DNA of 40,424 nt, taken from contig NZ_JBNATX010000017.1 of NCBI RefSeq assembly GCF_049701115.1, positions 1-40,424 on the forward strand. Direction: 5' to 3'. The DNA is from Thermoanaerobacter sp049701115 (lineage in GTDB: Bacteria > Bacillota > Thermoanaerobacteria > Thermoanaerobacterales > Thermoanaerobacteraceae). Each line of letters starts with the position of its first letter. Position 1 is the stretch's first letter. This document shows positions 15,259-23,493 of the stretch, in pieces. Below the pieces are notes generated by a model that saw nothing but the letters and a program-made list of their open reading frames with translations, was not told the DNA's origin and did no database searches. Both the position numbers and the translations under genes were made by a program.

Positions 15259-16596
15259 TTACCTTTTGTCTTTTGTGTAATCTATGACCATTTTCGCCTT
15301 CCCTGTATTTTTATCGATTTGCAATTCTTTTAAAAAGCGTATCTCATACCTCACATTTCTTAACTTTTTTTTCATCAAAAACTCATCGATTTGCCTTCTT
15401 ATTTGTTTTTCTATGTCACTGCTGTAATCGTCAAATTTTACACAATTCAATACAAAACTTTCCTCTGAAGTTTTGACAAATTGATATTCCTTTAGCCCCT
15501 GAACGTCAAGGTCATCAATAAAAAGCGGATGGAGAAAATCACTTCCCCCTCTTTCATTTTTAAACCACATCATCTCTTCTTCTCTTCCAACAACTCTCTT
15601 GATATAAGTGTAAGGCAAAACGCCTTTATGGAATTTGTCAAAGCCTTCTACCACATCTTTCAATCTATACCTTATGAGAGGAAAAGCCTTATTGTAAAGA
15701 GGCGTTATGATGAGTCTACCCAATTCATCTACTTCCACATAATTCATGTCATCCATCAAATACATGCCTTCATACCAGCTGGATCCCATTCCTAAAAATA
15801 TGGACTCGGTACAACCATAATAGTCTATTATATCGGCGTCAAAGACAGAAACCAAATATTCTTTGACTTCTTTATTTAAAGGCTCTCCTCCTGTTATTAC
15901 CTTTTTAGGTTTGATATCAATTTCTCCCTTCTCTTTCATATCCGCCAGTATTTTTACACAAGAAGGATAGCCAGCTACGTATACAGGTTTAAAAGATTCA
16001 ATTTTCACTTTCCAAGTATCAATAGGTTCTTTTATGTCTACTACAATGCTTTTAGCTTTATACTTTTTAATTCCATTTATTGCAAGAGTTGTAGCAGCAT
16101 AACCACTTCCTACAGCGGCAATGTACAGCACTTTTATGGGAAAATCTTTAAGCTCAATTGAATTTTTTCCTCCTACGCTTATGCGAACCATATTCGCCTC
16201 TATTGTATCAAGTCCTTCCTCGTCATAAAGAAAATTACACGGTTTCCCTGTGCTTCCCGAAGTATGGACAAGGATAAATTCACCTATTTTTACCATAAGT
16301 TCGTTAGTCTTAATAGCATTTTCTATATCTTTTATAGATATATTACCAGTCATTATTTCAAAAAAATTGTCTCTCACCAATTCCTTGTCTATCATAGGCA
16401 ATTCTCCAATTGGTATCATCTCTAAGTCTTTTTCTTTTATTCCATGCTCTGCATAAAATTTCTCATAAAACCTACTTGAATTATAAGCATATTTTATAAT
16501 TTCCCTCATTTTCTTTTCACTGTATTCAAGAATCCTTTCCCTATCCCACTTATTATGGCTTAAAAGTTGAAATCCTTTTAAAAACATCTTTACCAT
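15259..16596 (-). CDS. PaaK-like AMP-forming adenylate ligase
   Basis: About 445 residues of the phenylacetate-CoA ligase / coenzyme F390 synthetase-like branch of adenylate-forming enzymes. LVHTSGSTGKPCNFLY is the phosphate-binding loop. VITGGEPLNKE and DYYGCTESI are the adenine and A5-type motifs, and PLIRYRLKDV the later Arg/Asp motif. Members activate a carboxylate as an acyl-AMP and pass it to CoA or another thiol or amine. No acyl carrier, thioesterase or aromatic-degradation genes are adjacent, so the substrate is unknown. Several starts are possible (GTG 16608, ATG 16596, ATG 16587). 16596 is taken because GGTGAG lies just before it, though spacing is short. It may be read with the ccdA-tlpA pair downstream (81-base gap). 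Confidence 0.82.
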   Translation of the reverse strand: MVKMFLKGFQLLSHNKWDRERILEYSEKKMREIIKYAYNSSRFYEKFYAEHGIKEKDLEMIPIGELPMIDKELVRDNFFEIMTGNISIKDIENAIKTNELMVKIGEFILVHTSGSTGKPCNFLYDEEGLDTIEANMVRISVGGKNSIELKDFPIKVLYIAAVGSGYAATTLAINGIKKYKAKSIVVDIKEPIDTWKVKIESFKPVYVAGYPSCVKILADMKEKGEIDIKPKKVITGGEPLNKEVKEYLVSVFDADIIDYYGCTESIFLGMGSSWYEGMYLMDDMNYVEVDELGRLIITPLYNKAFPLIRYRLKDVVEGFDKFHKGVLPYTYIKRVVGREEEMMWFKNERGGSDFLHPLFIDDLDVQGLKEYQFVKTSEESFVLNCVKFDDYSSDIEKQIRRQIDEFLMKKKLRNVRYEIRFLKELQIDKNTGKAKMVIDYTKDKR

Positions 16597-16672
16597 CTTT
16601 CTCACCACTATTAAGCCAAATTTATGTAATCCTCTAACCTATTATACCTCAAAGTAAAAATTCCTACAAAAT

Positions 16673-16690
16673 AAAAAAGGGCTTGCGCCC
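16673..16690 (-). terminator. Terminator of nagB
   Basis: In minus-strand sense GGGC-GCAA-GCCC is followed by six T. The stem reaches into the stop codon. The stem is short but G/C only, with a clean T-tract. Confidence 0.7.
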
Positions 16691-17454
16691 TAATCTATCA
16701 GTTCCACATTGGTCAGCTCTTTGTCCGTAAGAAGAGAAGCCGCTTCTTTATCTATTATAATAGTTACATTTGAATGCAGCAGCAAAACAGTAGAAGGCAC
16801 TTTTGTGGTCAATTTTCCTTTTAAAGTTTCTCTTATGGCATTGGCTTTGCTTTTTCCTGATGCTAAAAGTATAATTTTTTTCGCCCTCATAATGCTGGCT
16901 AATCCCATAGTGATTGCTCTTCTTGGCACTTCTTCTATGCTTTTGAAAAACCTCTTATTAGCATTTATAGTATCTTCCGTTAATGTCACTATGTGGGTTT
17001 TTGTTTCAATACTTTCATCTGGCTCATTAAAACCTATATGACCATTTACGCCAATACCTAGCACTTGAAGGTCAATAGGCCCCTTCTCCTTTAACTCTCT
17101 TTCGTATCTTTTACATTCTTCTTCCAAGTTTTCAGCAATTCCACTCGGAATATGTACATTTTCTCTTTTAATGTTTATGTGATTAAATAAATTTTCGAAC
17201 ATAAAGTAATGATAACTTTGCGGGTGCTCTGGAGGAAGACCTATATATTCATCTAAATTAAAGGTGATTACTCTTGAAAAGTCGATTTCACCATTTTTGT
17301 ACATTTGTATCAAATATCTATACAAACCCAAAGGAGTAGAACCTGTAGCAAGCCCTAAAACAGCATCGGGTTTTTTCAGGATCTGCTCTTTTACAATTTC
17401 TGCAGCTCTTCTGCTCATTTCATCATAGTCTCTTACTATCATCACTCTCATCAT
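16690..17454 (-). CDS. nagB: Glucosamine-6-phosphate deaminase
   Basis: A 254-residue NagB, converting glucosamine-6-phosphate to fructose-6-phosphate and ammonia. LGLATGSTPLGLY is the phosphate-binding loop, FNLDEYIGL carries the catalytic Asp, and LGIGVNGHIGFNEP contains the Asn/His/Glu catalytic group. The start ATG at 17454 follows GGGGG by about six bases; the ATG at 17451 is nearly as good. The longer in-frame extension to 17487 has no ribosome site. No nagA or sugar transporter is linked. A divergent PIG-L-type deacetylase gene is the next gene, which may mean amino-sugar metabolism is a local theme (inference). It has its own terminator. Confidence 0.95.
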   Translation of the reverse strand: MMRVMIVRDYDEMSRRAAEIVKEQILKKPDAVLGLATGSTPLGLYRYLIQMYKNGEIDFSRVITFNLDEYIGLPPEHPQSYHYFMFENLFNHINIKRENVHIPSGIAENLEEECKRYERELKEKGPIDLQVLGIGVNGHIGFNEPDESIETKTHIVTLTEDTINANKRFFKSIEEVPRRAITMGLASIMRAKKIILLASGKSKANAIRETLKGKLTTKVPSTVLLLHSNVTIIIDKEAASLLTDKELTNVELID

Positions 17455-17566
17455 CTTGACCCCCACTAATTTTCTTTTTAAACTCACTTTACGGCTTTTA
17501 TTATACCATAAAAGAAAAAGAAAGTGTAAATAATAAAGCTTAGGAGATAGAAAGGAAGTGTAAAAA

Positions 17567-18919
17567 ATGACAAGGAAGGTAAAATACGCTGTAATACTTT
17601 TATTAGTTGTTTTTTTGCTATTTACATTAATTGAAATAAGTGGTTATTATTATGGGAAGAAAAGAGTTGTGAAAAAAATATATCCCATTCCTTCCATGTA
17701 TCAAAGAGTATTAATCATTGCTCCGCATCCAGATGATGAAACTTTAGCGGCCGGAGGATTGATACAAGATGTAGTTAAGTTTGGAGGGGAAGTAAAAGTA
17801 GTAGTCATGACAAACGGGGATTCTTTTAAAAGGGCAGTCGTAGAAAACTATGGTATTTTTGACCCAACACCTCAAGATTTTCTGCGATTAGGATACGAAA
17901 GGCAAAAAGAAACCCTTTCTGCACTAAAATACCTGGGTGTAAAGAAAGAAAACATAATATTTTTAGGATATCCCGACAAAGGCCTAGCAGCATTATGGTG
18001 GCAAAATTTTGAAAAACCTTTGTTAAGCTATGGAACCAAAAAGACTTGCTCACCTTATGTAAATTCTTATTCAAAATGCGCTAAACATATAGGGAAAAAT
18101 GTCTTAAAGGATTTGAAATCCATTATAGAAGGATATAACCCTACTTTGGTAGTATATCCTCATCCTAATGAACTCCATCCAGATCACTGGGCAACAAATA
18201 GTTTTGTAAAATACACGCTTTATACATTAAAAAAAGACCAAATTCCCCAGTTTTTGTACATTGTCCATAGGAACGACTGGCCCTTACCTTTACTAAAGCA
18301 ACCTCACTTAAATTTAAATCCGCCGCCTTCTCTTTTAAAAACGGGAACAGAATGGCATTTATATCCTCTTTCTAAAGAGGAAGTAGAAAAAAAAGGTAAA
18401 GCCATAGCCATGTACAAAACTCAAATGAAGGTAATGAAAGATTTCCTGCTGGCTTTCGACAGGAAAACAGAGCTCTATGGCTTTTACAGTAATGGCAAAT
18501 TGAAAAAGTACAATAAAAATTTGAATTTTGAAGAGTATAAAATAATATTGGATCCTGTGAAAGACAATTTGAGGGATTATGAAAACGGCAGTCTTGACAT
18601 AATAGCTGTATATGGATACATGAAAGACGACGTCATGACCATAGCTATAAAATGCAGGGAAAAGGCAAGAGAAGAATATGAATACAGTGTGAATATCATA
18701 TTTTTTGAAGATTACAAGGAAGTAAAAAGGCAAAGCATTAAATTTAAAAATAAAAAAATATTTCCTTTAAAAGCAAAAGGTTTCATAAAAAACGGAATAT
18801 TATACATATCTTTTCCCGTAGATAAAGAATTTGACGCGATTTACCTCTCGGCATCTACTTTTTCAGGAAAAAAACTTGTCGATAAAACAGCATGGAAACT
18901 TTTAAAGAAAATTCAGTAG
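17567..18919 (+). CDS. Membrane-anchored PIG-L/LmbE-family deacetylase
   Basis: A 450-residue protein. Residues 7-24 form a single membrane anchor with positive residues on the N-side, so the body is outside. The PIG-L zinc motif is PHPDDE (residues 53-58), with the third ligand in HPDHWATNSF. The family removes N-acetyl groups from sugars, typically GlcNAc derivatives. About 120 C-terminal residues after the catalytic domain form a beta-rich region with no domain I recognise. The start ATG follows AAAGGAAGTG. The last seven bases overlap the converging beta-helix gene. Possible roles are modification of cell-wall polymers or surface glycans; the substrate is not predictable. Confidence 0.87.
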   Translation: MTRKVKYAVILLLVVFLLFTLIEISGYYYGKKRVVKKIYPIPSMYQRVLIIAPHPDDETLAAGGLIQDVVKFGGEVKVVVMTNGDSFKRAVVENYGIFDPTPQDFLRLGYERQKETLSALKYLGVKKENIIFLGYPDKGLAALWWQNFEKPLLSYGTKKTCSPYVNSYSKCAKHIGKNVLKDLKSIIEGYNPTLVVYPHPNELHPDHWATNSFVKYTLYTLKKDQIPQFLYIVHRNDWPLPLLKQPHLNLNPPPSLLKTGTEWHLYPLSKEEVEKKGKAIAMYKTQMKVMKDFLLAFDRKTELYGFYSNGKLKKYNKNLNFEEYKIILDPVKDNLRDYENGSLDIIAVYGYMKDDVMTIAIKCREKAREEYEYSVNIIFFEDYKEVKRQSIKFKNKKIFPLKAKGFIKNGILYISFPVDKEFDAIYLSASTFSGKKLVDKTAWKLLKKIQ

Positions 18920-19467
18920 CCTAATAACCTGTAAGGGTTGCCCACTATTTTCCCTAAAGAATTAAATTTTTCTGCAAAACCTTTCTTGCCTATATCTAGA
19001 GGTTTTAAAAAAATCTCTATGTTATCTTCTTTCAAAAACACCCCCGACTCCACCATAGTATTGTCAGGCATTTTTATCCCTTCTAAAGCAGTCCCAATTC
19101 CTATATAACAGTTATTACCTATATGAGAATTGACTATAATGCTTTTGACATTCAAAATAGTGAAATTTCCTACATGGCACTCTCCCTTTATTATCACACC
19201 ATTGGATATTATAGCTCCCTCTCCTATCGTGATTTGGGAAGCTCCTATAGTGTTGATGATTGATCCATCGTAAATCACAGCCCTGTCTTTTATGATTATT
19301 TTACCTACTCGATAATTATCATCTATTTCGTCTGCTCTTATAACAACATTGGGTCCGATATATACATTTTCTCCTACCACAATGTTTCCTATCAAAATAG
19401 CTGTATCATCTATATAAGAAGTATGAGATATTTGGGGATAATTTCCAAATATATCTTCTCTAATCAT
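18913..19467 (-). CDS. Left-handed beta-helix (gamma-carbonic-anhydrase-like) protein without zinc ligands
   Basis: A 184-residue hexapeptide-repeat protein: isoleucine-patch repeats such as IGNIVVGENVYIGPNVVI, then RADEI, IYDGSIINTIG, IGEGAIISNGVIIKG and IGNNCYIGIG. The overall plan matches gamma-carbonic anhydrases and related PaaY/YrdA proteins. In that family three histidines bind zinc; here their places read IINT, ISNG and IIKG, and only one His (ECHVG) is nearby. It is therefore probably not an active carbonic anhydrase and could be a scaffold or acyltransferase-like protein. The start has GGGGTG upstream. It overlaps the PIG-L gene tail-to-tail by seven bases. Confidence 0.8.
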   Translation of the reverse strand: MIREDIFGNYPQISHTSYIDDTAILIGNIVVGENVYIGPNVVIRADEIDDNYRVGKIIIKDRAVIYDGSIINTIGASQITIGEGAIISNGVIIKGECHVGNFTILNVKSIIVNSHIGNNCYIGIGTALEGIKMPDNTMVESGVFLKEDNIEIFLKPLDIGKKGFAEKFNSLGKIVGNPYRLLGY

Positions 19468-19529
19468 AATTTCACCCCATATAAGTTAATCATTATACCT
19501 GGTTATAACAGTTGTTTATATTATACCAT

Positions 19530-19558
19530 AAAAAAAAGCACTTCACAACAAGAAGTGC
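19530..19558 (-). terminator. Terminator after the creatininase-family gene
   Basis: Inverted repeat GCACTTC (19538-19544) and GAAGTGC (19552-19558) with a seven-base loop. In minus-strand sense it is followed by eight T. Confidence 0.85.
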
Positions 19559-19562
19559 AATT

Positions 19563-20282
19563 CTAAAAATAAAAAATTTCATTTTTTACATTCATTATTA
19601 CTTCAATAATTTTTTCCGTCACGAGTTTGAAGATCTTTTCACCTTTTTCTTTTGTCGCAAGTGTAGCATCCCCTGACATAGCATTTTCATAAAGCGTTTT
19701 TCCCCTGTCTTTAAAATAAACCCTGTAAATAGGCTTCTTTATATTTTTTGTGGCCTTCTCCATCTTAACAAGTCTTTCATCGTAATACAAAATCGCTGAC
19801 GTCTCGTCTTCTCCAGCATGTCCCTGCCCCTCTGTAATTGTGAGGATCTCTTTTGAAAAATCTAACCACCAGTTTATTGTAAGGACGGTCATCCCTAGTT
19901 GAACCAGCTTTTCACTGGCAAGGTTTAAAGCAGTGATATTACCCCCGTGCCCATTTAAAAATATAAGCTTTTTTAGGCCATTTTCATATAAACTTTTCCC
20001 AACAGCATATACATACTCTGCCAGCACTTCTGAAGGCACGTGAATTGTCCCGGGATAGACTGAAAGGTCATAGCTTTGACCATAAGGTATCTCTGGAGCA
20101 ATCCACACATAATCACCAATTTTTTCTTCAATCATTTTACAAAAAAGCCTGGGAGAAAAAATATCTGTCCCAAGAGGAAGGTGCTGACCATGAGCTTCTA
20201 CAGAGCCAACGGGCACTATTACTATATCTGATTTTTTTAAATTTTTCTGGAAGTCATCAGATGTATAATCCACTATGTACAT
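19563..20282 (-). CDS. Creatininase-family amidohydrolase
   Basis: A 239-residue member of the creatinine amidohydrolase / MftE family. Metal-binding motifs are VGSVEAHGQHLPLGTD (residues 27-42, with Glu, His and Asp ligands), LNGHGGN and GHAGEDETS. In this fold two metals hydrolyse a cyclic amide or a peptide-like bond; members act on creatinine, formamidopyrimidines or the mycofactocin precursor. No mycofactocin or riboflavin genes are linked here, so the substrate is open. The ATG start follows GGAGGTG. The gene is monocistronic, with its own terminator. An AT-only inverted repeat (TCTAAAAA / TTTTTAGA) lies just upstream at about 20306-20327. Confidence 0.87.
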   Translation of the reverse strand: MYIVDYTSDDFQKNLKKSDIVIVPVGSVEAHGQHLPLGTDIFSPRLFCKMIEEKIGDYVWIAPEIPYGQSYDLSVYPGTIHVPSEVLAEYVYAVGKSLYENGLKKLIFLNGHGGNITALNLASEKLVQLGMTVLTINWWLDFSKEILTITEGQGHAGEDETSAILYYDERLVKMEKATKNIKKPIYRVYFKDRGKTLYENAMSGDATLATKEKGEKIFKLVTEKIIEVIMNVKNEIFYF

Positions 20283-20387
20283 AGAAACACCTCCAAAATT
20301 TTTCTAATCTAAAAATAACATTTTTTAGATATCAAAGCAAGCAATTCATAACTGAAAATAAAAGATATCTATGAGTTTATAAAAATT

Positions 20388-20413
20388 AAAAGAGGCGGTT
20401 ATCCCGCCTCTGT
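20388..20413 (-). terminator. Terminator after the LysM cell-wall hydrolase
   Basis: AGAGGCGG (20391-20398) pairs with CCGCCTCT (20404-20411) around a five-base loop. On the minus strand it ends in a run of T. Confidence 0.88.
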
Positions 20414-20425
20414 CCTCTCATCGCC

Positions 20426-21232
20426 TTACTTCCCATAACAAAAAACCATATTACCTATCCTTGCCGCTATGGGTAAAGACCAAAGCCAAGCATTCGTAGA
20501 ACTTTGATCAAAATAGTACAAGGCTCCGTTTGTTGGATCGATCCCACTCAAAGCATCTCTTGAAGCAGCTATAGCTTCTTTAGATGCAGGTCTATTTATC
20601 CATCCGTTTAATACAGGAGTAAATTGATAATTGCCCCACGCATCTACTTGATATATAACGTCTTTTATGGTGCTTGGGAAAATACCACTTTTAACTCTGT
20701 TTATCACCACAGCCGCTACCGCTACTTTGGCTTGATATGGTTCTCCATCTGCTTCTGCTGTAACAAGTCGTGCAAGAAGGTCAAATTCCTCTGAAGTGTA
20801 AGGTATTACGCTCCTTTGAACATAACCTCTGCTAACATCGTTATAGGTGCGAGATGAAGAATCAACAGGTTTTGGTATGATAAACACCTGACCAGGATAT
20901 ATGACATCACTTTTATAATCGTTTGCAGCTTTTAAATTATCTACAGTAATCCCATATTTTTTGGCTATTAAGTACAAACTATCGCCTTTTTGAACCACAT
21001 ATATGTTATCATTACCAGGCACTTGCAGCACTTGGCCAGGATATATTGTAGTAGTCTGTAACCCATTTAAAGCCATCAATTTAGTGTAAGTAATGCCATA
21101 TTTTTGACTTATCCCCCATAAAGTATCTCCCGGTTTAACAGTATAAGTAGCGGCAAAGACAGTCTGAAATAAAAATAGCCCTCCGATTATCAATGCGATG
21201 AGAGGCTTTGCCTTGATATGAACTCTAGACAT
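20426..21232 (-). CDS. LysM + SleB-type (Hydrolase_2) cell-wall hydrolase
   Basis: A 268-residue secreted hydrolase. A signal peptide covers about residues 1-27 (LIALIIGGLFLFQTVFA, cut near AAT). Two LysM peptidoglycan-binding repeats follow (29-72 and 77-120: YTVKPGDTLWGISQKYGI and YVVQKGDSLYLIAKKYGI). Next come a Ser/Arg linker and a SleB/CwlJ-like catalytic domain from about 150 (LLARLVTAEADGEPYQAKVA, AVVINRV, then GALYYFD). The Glu in TAEADGEP is the probable catalytic acid. SleB-type enzymes cleave spore cortex or vegetative peptidoglycan. ATG 21232 follows GGAGGG by seven bases. A c-di-AMP riboswitch occupies the leader, which fits the known link of that signal to wall and osmotic homeostasis. 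Confidence 0.9.
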   Translation of the reverse strand: MSRVHIKAKPLIALIIGGLFLFQTVFAATYTVKPGDTLWGISQKYGITYTKLMALNGLQTTTIYPGQVLQVPGNDNIYVVQKGDSLYLIAKKYGITVDNLKAANDYKSDVIYPGQVFIIPKPVDSSSRTYNDVSRGYVQRSVIPYTSEEFDLLARLVTAEADGEPYQAKVAVAAVVINRVKSGIFPSTIKDVIYQVDAWGNYQFTPVLNGWINRPASKEAIAASRDALSGIDPTNGALYYFDQSSTNAWLWSLPIAARIGNMVFCYGK

Positions 21233-21249
21233 TACCTTACCCTCCTTTG

Positions 21250-21360
21250 CCTCCGGGGTTAGTTGACGGGTTCGGGTGAGGGCTACCCTACCACACAAAT
21301 GTGGATTCACCCCCAAATTAACATCCCCCGTACCCCACTATTGGGGATTCGGCATGTTTT
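21250..21360 (-). promoter_or_regulatory. Cyclic-di-AMP riboswitch (ydaO/yuaA motif)
   Basis: The minus strand shows the conserved blocks of the ydaO/yuaA aptamer in order: ATGCCGAATCC, TACGGGGGA, GGGGTGAATCC, GTAGGGTAGCCCTCACCCGA, then ACCCGTCAACTAACC and CCGGAGGC. This RNA class binds c-di-AMP and commonly precedes cell-wall hydrolase and potassium or osmolyte transport genes. The aptamer ends about five bases before the GGAGGG ribosome site, and no terminator hairpin with a T-run lies between. Control through ribosome-site access, or by a terminator within the aptamer itself, is therefore likelier here than a separate downstream terminator. Confidence 0.93.
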
Positions 21361-21366
21361 ATCTAA

Positions 21367-21396
21367 ATTATACACAGAATGAAAAATCCCTGTCTA
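21367..21396 (-). promoter_or_regulatory. Promoter for the riboswitch-hydrolase transcript
   Basis: In minus-strand sense TAGACA (21396-21391) and a consensus TATAAT (21372-21367) are 18 bases apart. The predicted start of transcription falls right at the first conserved riboswitch bases. Confidence 0.7.
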
Positions 21397-21418
21397 TATT
21401 AAACTGATGGGAATACAG

Positions 21419-22786
21419 TCATTTGCTGTCATTATCAATCGGAAACAACACTGTGAATTCCGACCCCTCTCCTACTTTACTTCTTACATGAATCTCTCCA
21501 CCATGTTCCTCTACAATCCATTTTGCAATTGAAAGCCCTAAACCCGTTCCCCCTGTCTCCTTAGATCTGGCCTTATCTATCCTGTAAAACCTTTCAAAAA
21601 TATGAGGCAATTCTTCTTCAGGAATTCCTATCCCATTATCTCTAACCTTTATATAAGCCCTGTCACTATTTCCTATCTCAATCTCTATCCTGCCATCCTT
21701 TAAAGTATATTTTGCTGCATTATCAACAAGAATCCTCAAAAGTTCTTTTATCAACCTTTTATCTGCTTTTATATTTACACTTTCTCCTTTCAACAAGATG
21801 TCCTTGTCTTCATAAATCAATTTAATCTCCGCGATTACTTCTTCTGCCATCTCTTTTAAGTCAAAAGTATCTTTTTCTAACTTTATCGACCTGTCGTCAC
21901 CTCTAGCCAAAAAGAGAAGCTTCTCAACAAGATTTTCCATCTCAAGGGTTTGCTTTTTTATGGCTTTAATCCCTTCCTCCAATATCTCTTTATCCTCTTT
22001 TCCCCATCTATCCAGCATGTCTATGTACCCTTTTATTATAGAAATAGGAGTCCTTAATTCGTGGGAAGCATCAGAAACAAATCTGTTTTGACGTGCAAAA
22101 GATTCTTCAAGCCTGTCCAACATATCGTTAAAAGTCTTTGCAAGTCTCACAAGTTCGTCTTCTTTGCCGTAAACTTTAAGCCTTTTACTGAGTCTCTTAG
22201 CATCTATCTCTTTTACTTCTTTTATCATGTAATCTACCGGCTTTAATGCCCTTTTTGTGACTAAATAACCTGTTACAAAGGATATTAATATGCCAGCTCC
22301 ATCGGCAAAAAACATCAAAATAAAAAGAAGCTTCAAAAAAGCATACTCATTTTTCATATCTTTTACAACCTGAATATAAAAAATAGAATTGTCTTTTTTG
22401 AATTTTGTATTTAAATAAACTAAATCTTTGTCGAACTCATCAATCTTAACGGGAACCCCTAAATTAATTGCATACGGAATATAAACTTCTTCTAAATTTT
22501 TTGATTGGTACACAATATTCCCTTTTGAATCGAATATTTTTACATAAATATTTTCATCTGCTATTCCAGAAAACACCATATCTTTTGGAATGCTGCTCAT
22601 GTCTTTAGCCGATATGTCAAGCTTTGACGCTATAACTTCCGACTGAACTGTTACCTGTTTCATTGACTGATATATGAGGTAATATTTTAAAGTATAAAGC
22701 ACTGAAGCATTTAAAAAAATTAACACGCAAGAAAAGACAGCAGAATAAAGAAGTGCTATCCTAAAGGTTATTCTTCTCGGCATCAT
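21419..22786 (-). CDS. Sensor histidine kinase with HAMP domain
   Basis: A 455-residue membrane kinase: TM1 at residues 8-30, an extracytoplasmic sensor of about 120 residues, TM2 at 152-176, then HAMP, and the HisKA box SDASHELRTPISIIKGY with phospho-acceptor His242. The ATPase domain has N (DNAAKYT), G1 (RDNGIGIP), F (HIFERFYRID) and G2 (GGTGLGLSI) boxes. The ATG directly follows the response-regulator stop codon with no spacer, so the two are translationally coupled. The stimulus is unknown; the sensor domain has no motif I recognise. It lies at the end of the aromatic amino-acid run, so it may be transcribed with it. Confidence 0.93.
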   Translation of the reverse strand: MMPRRITFRIALLYSAVFSCVLIFLNASVLYTLKYYLIYQSMKQVTVQSEVIASKLDISAKDMSSIPKDMVFSGIADENIYVKIFDSKGNIVYQSKNLEEVYIPYAINLGVPVKIDEFDKDLVYLNTKFKKDNSIFYIQVVKDMKNEYAFLKLLFILMFFADGAGILISFVTGYLVTKRALKPVDYMIKEVKEIDAKRLSKRLKVYGKEDELVRLAKTFNDMLDRLEESFARQNRFVSDASHELRTPISIIKGYIDMLDRWGKEDKEILEEGIKAIKKQTLEMENLVEKLLFLARGDDRSIKLEKDTFDLKEMAEEVIAEIKLIYEDKDILLKGESVNIKADKRLIKELLRILVDNAAKYTLKDGRIEIEIGNSDRAYIKVRDNGIGIPEEELPHIFERFYRIDKARSKETGGTGLGLSIAKWIVEEHGGEIHVRSKVGEGSEFTVLFPIDNDSK

Positions 22787-23476
22787 CTAATCTTCATTCC
22801 CATCAACCCTCAAAATGTAACCCACACCTCTTATAGTGTGAATCAACTTCTTATCAAAAGGGTCATCAATCTTACTCCTCAAAAACCTTATATACACATC
22901 CACTACATTTGTATCACCGTAATACTCATATCCCCATACTGCCTGCAAAATCCTCTCTCTTGAAAGAGCAATTCCAGCATTTCTCATCAAAAACTCCAAA
23001 AGGTCAAACTCTTTTTTAGTAAGGTCAATTTTTATACCCTGTCTTCTTACTTCATATGTATTAAAATCTATAACAACATCCGCAAACTTCAATACTCCTC
23101 TTTTCGAAGGTAGATTTTTTTTCCTCAACGCAGCTCTTACTCGAGCAAAAAGTTCTTCTATGGAAAAAGGTTTTGTGACATAATCATCCGCACCTATATC
23201 TAAACCTTTTACCTTGTCTTTTACCTGATCCTTTGCTGTAAGCATTATTACAGGTATATCAGATTTCTCCCTTATCTTCTCTAAAACCTCATATCCATCT
23301 ATCACTGGAAGCATTACATCTAAAAGTACGATATCATAATCTCCTTCTAAAGCTTCTTTCAACCCCGAAACCCCATCATATGCTATTTTTACTTCATATC
23401 CTTCGTGTTCAAATTCTAACTGTAAAAATCGAGCTATTTGTCTCTCATCTTCTACAATCAGTACCTTCTCCTTCAT
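22787..23476 (-). CDS. OmpR/PhoB-family response regulator
   Basis: A 229-residue regulator. The receiver domain has the acidic pair VEDE, phospho-acceptor Asp53 (IVLLDVMLP) and the switch Lys in DYVTKPFS. A winged-helix DNA-binding domain follows (LTKKEFDLLEFLMRNAG, VWGYEYYGDTNVVDVYI, IHTIRGVGYIL). ATG 23476 is preferred over TTG 23488 because GGTGA precedes it. It lies 17 bases after aroA and abuts the kinase gene. The target genes cannot be read from sequence; its operon position behind aroA would tie its level to aromatic biosynthesis. Confidence 0.94.
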   Translation of the reverse strand: MKEKVLIVEDERQIARFLQLEFEHEGYEVKIAYDGVSGLKEALEGDYDIVLLDVMLPVIDGYEVLEKIREKSDIPVIMLTAKDQVKDKVKGLDIGADDYVTKPFSIEELFARVRAALRKKNLPSKRGVLKFADVVIDFNTYEVRRQGIKIDLTKKEFDLLEFLMRNAGIALSRERILQAVWGYEYYGDTNVVDVYIRFLRSKIDDPFDKKLIHTIRGVGYILRVDGNED

Positions 23477-23493
23477 CGCTATCACCAATAAAA

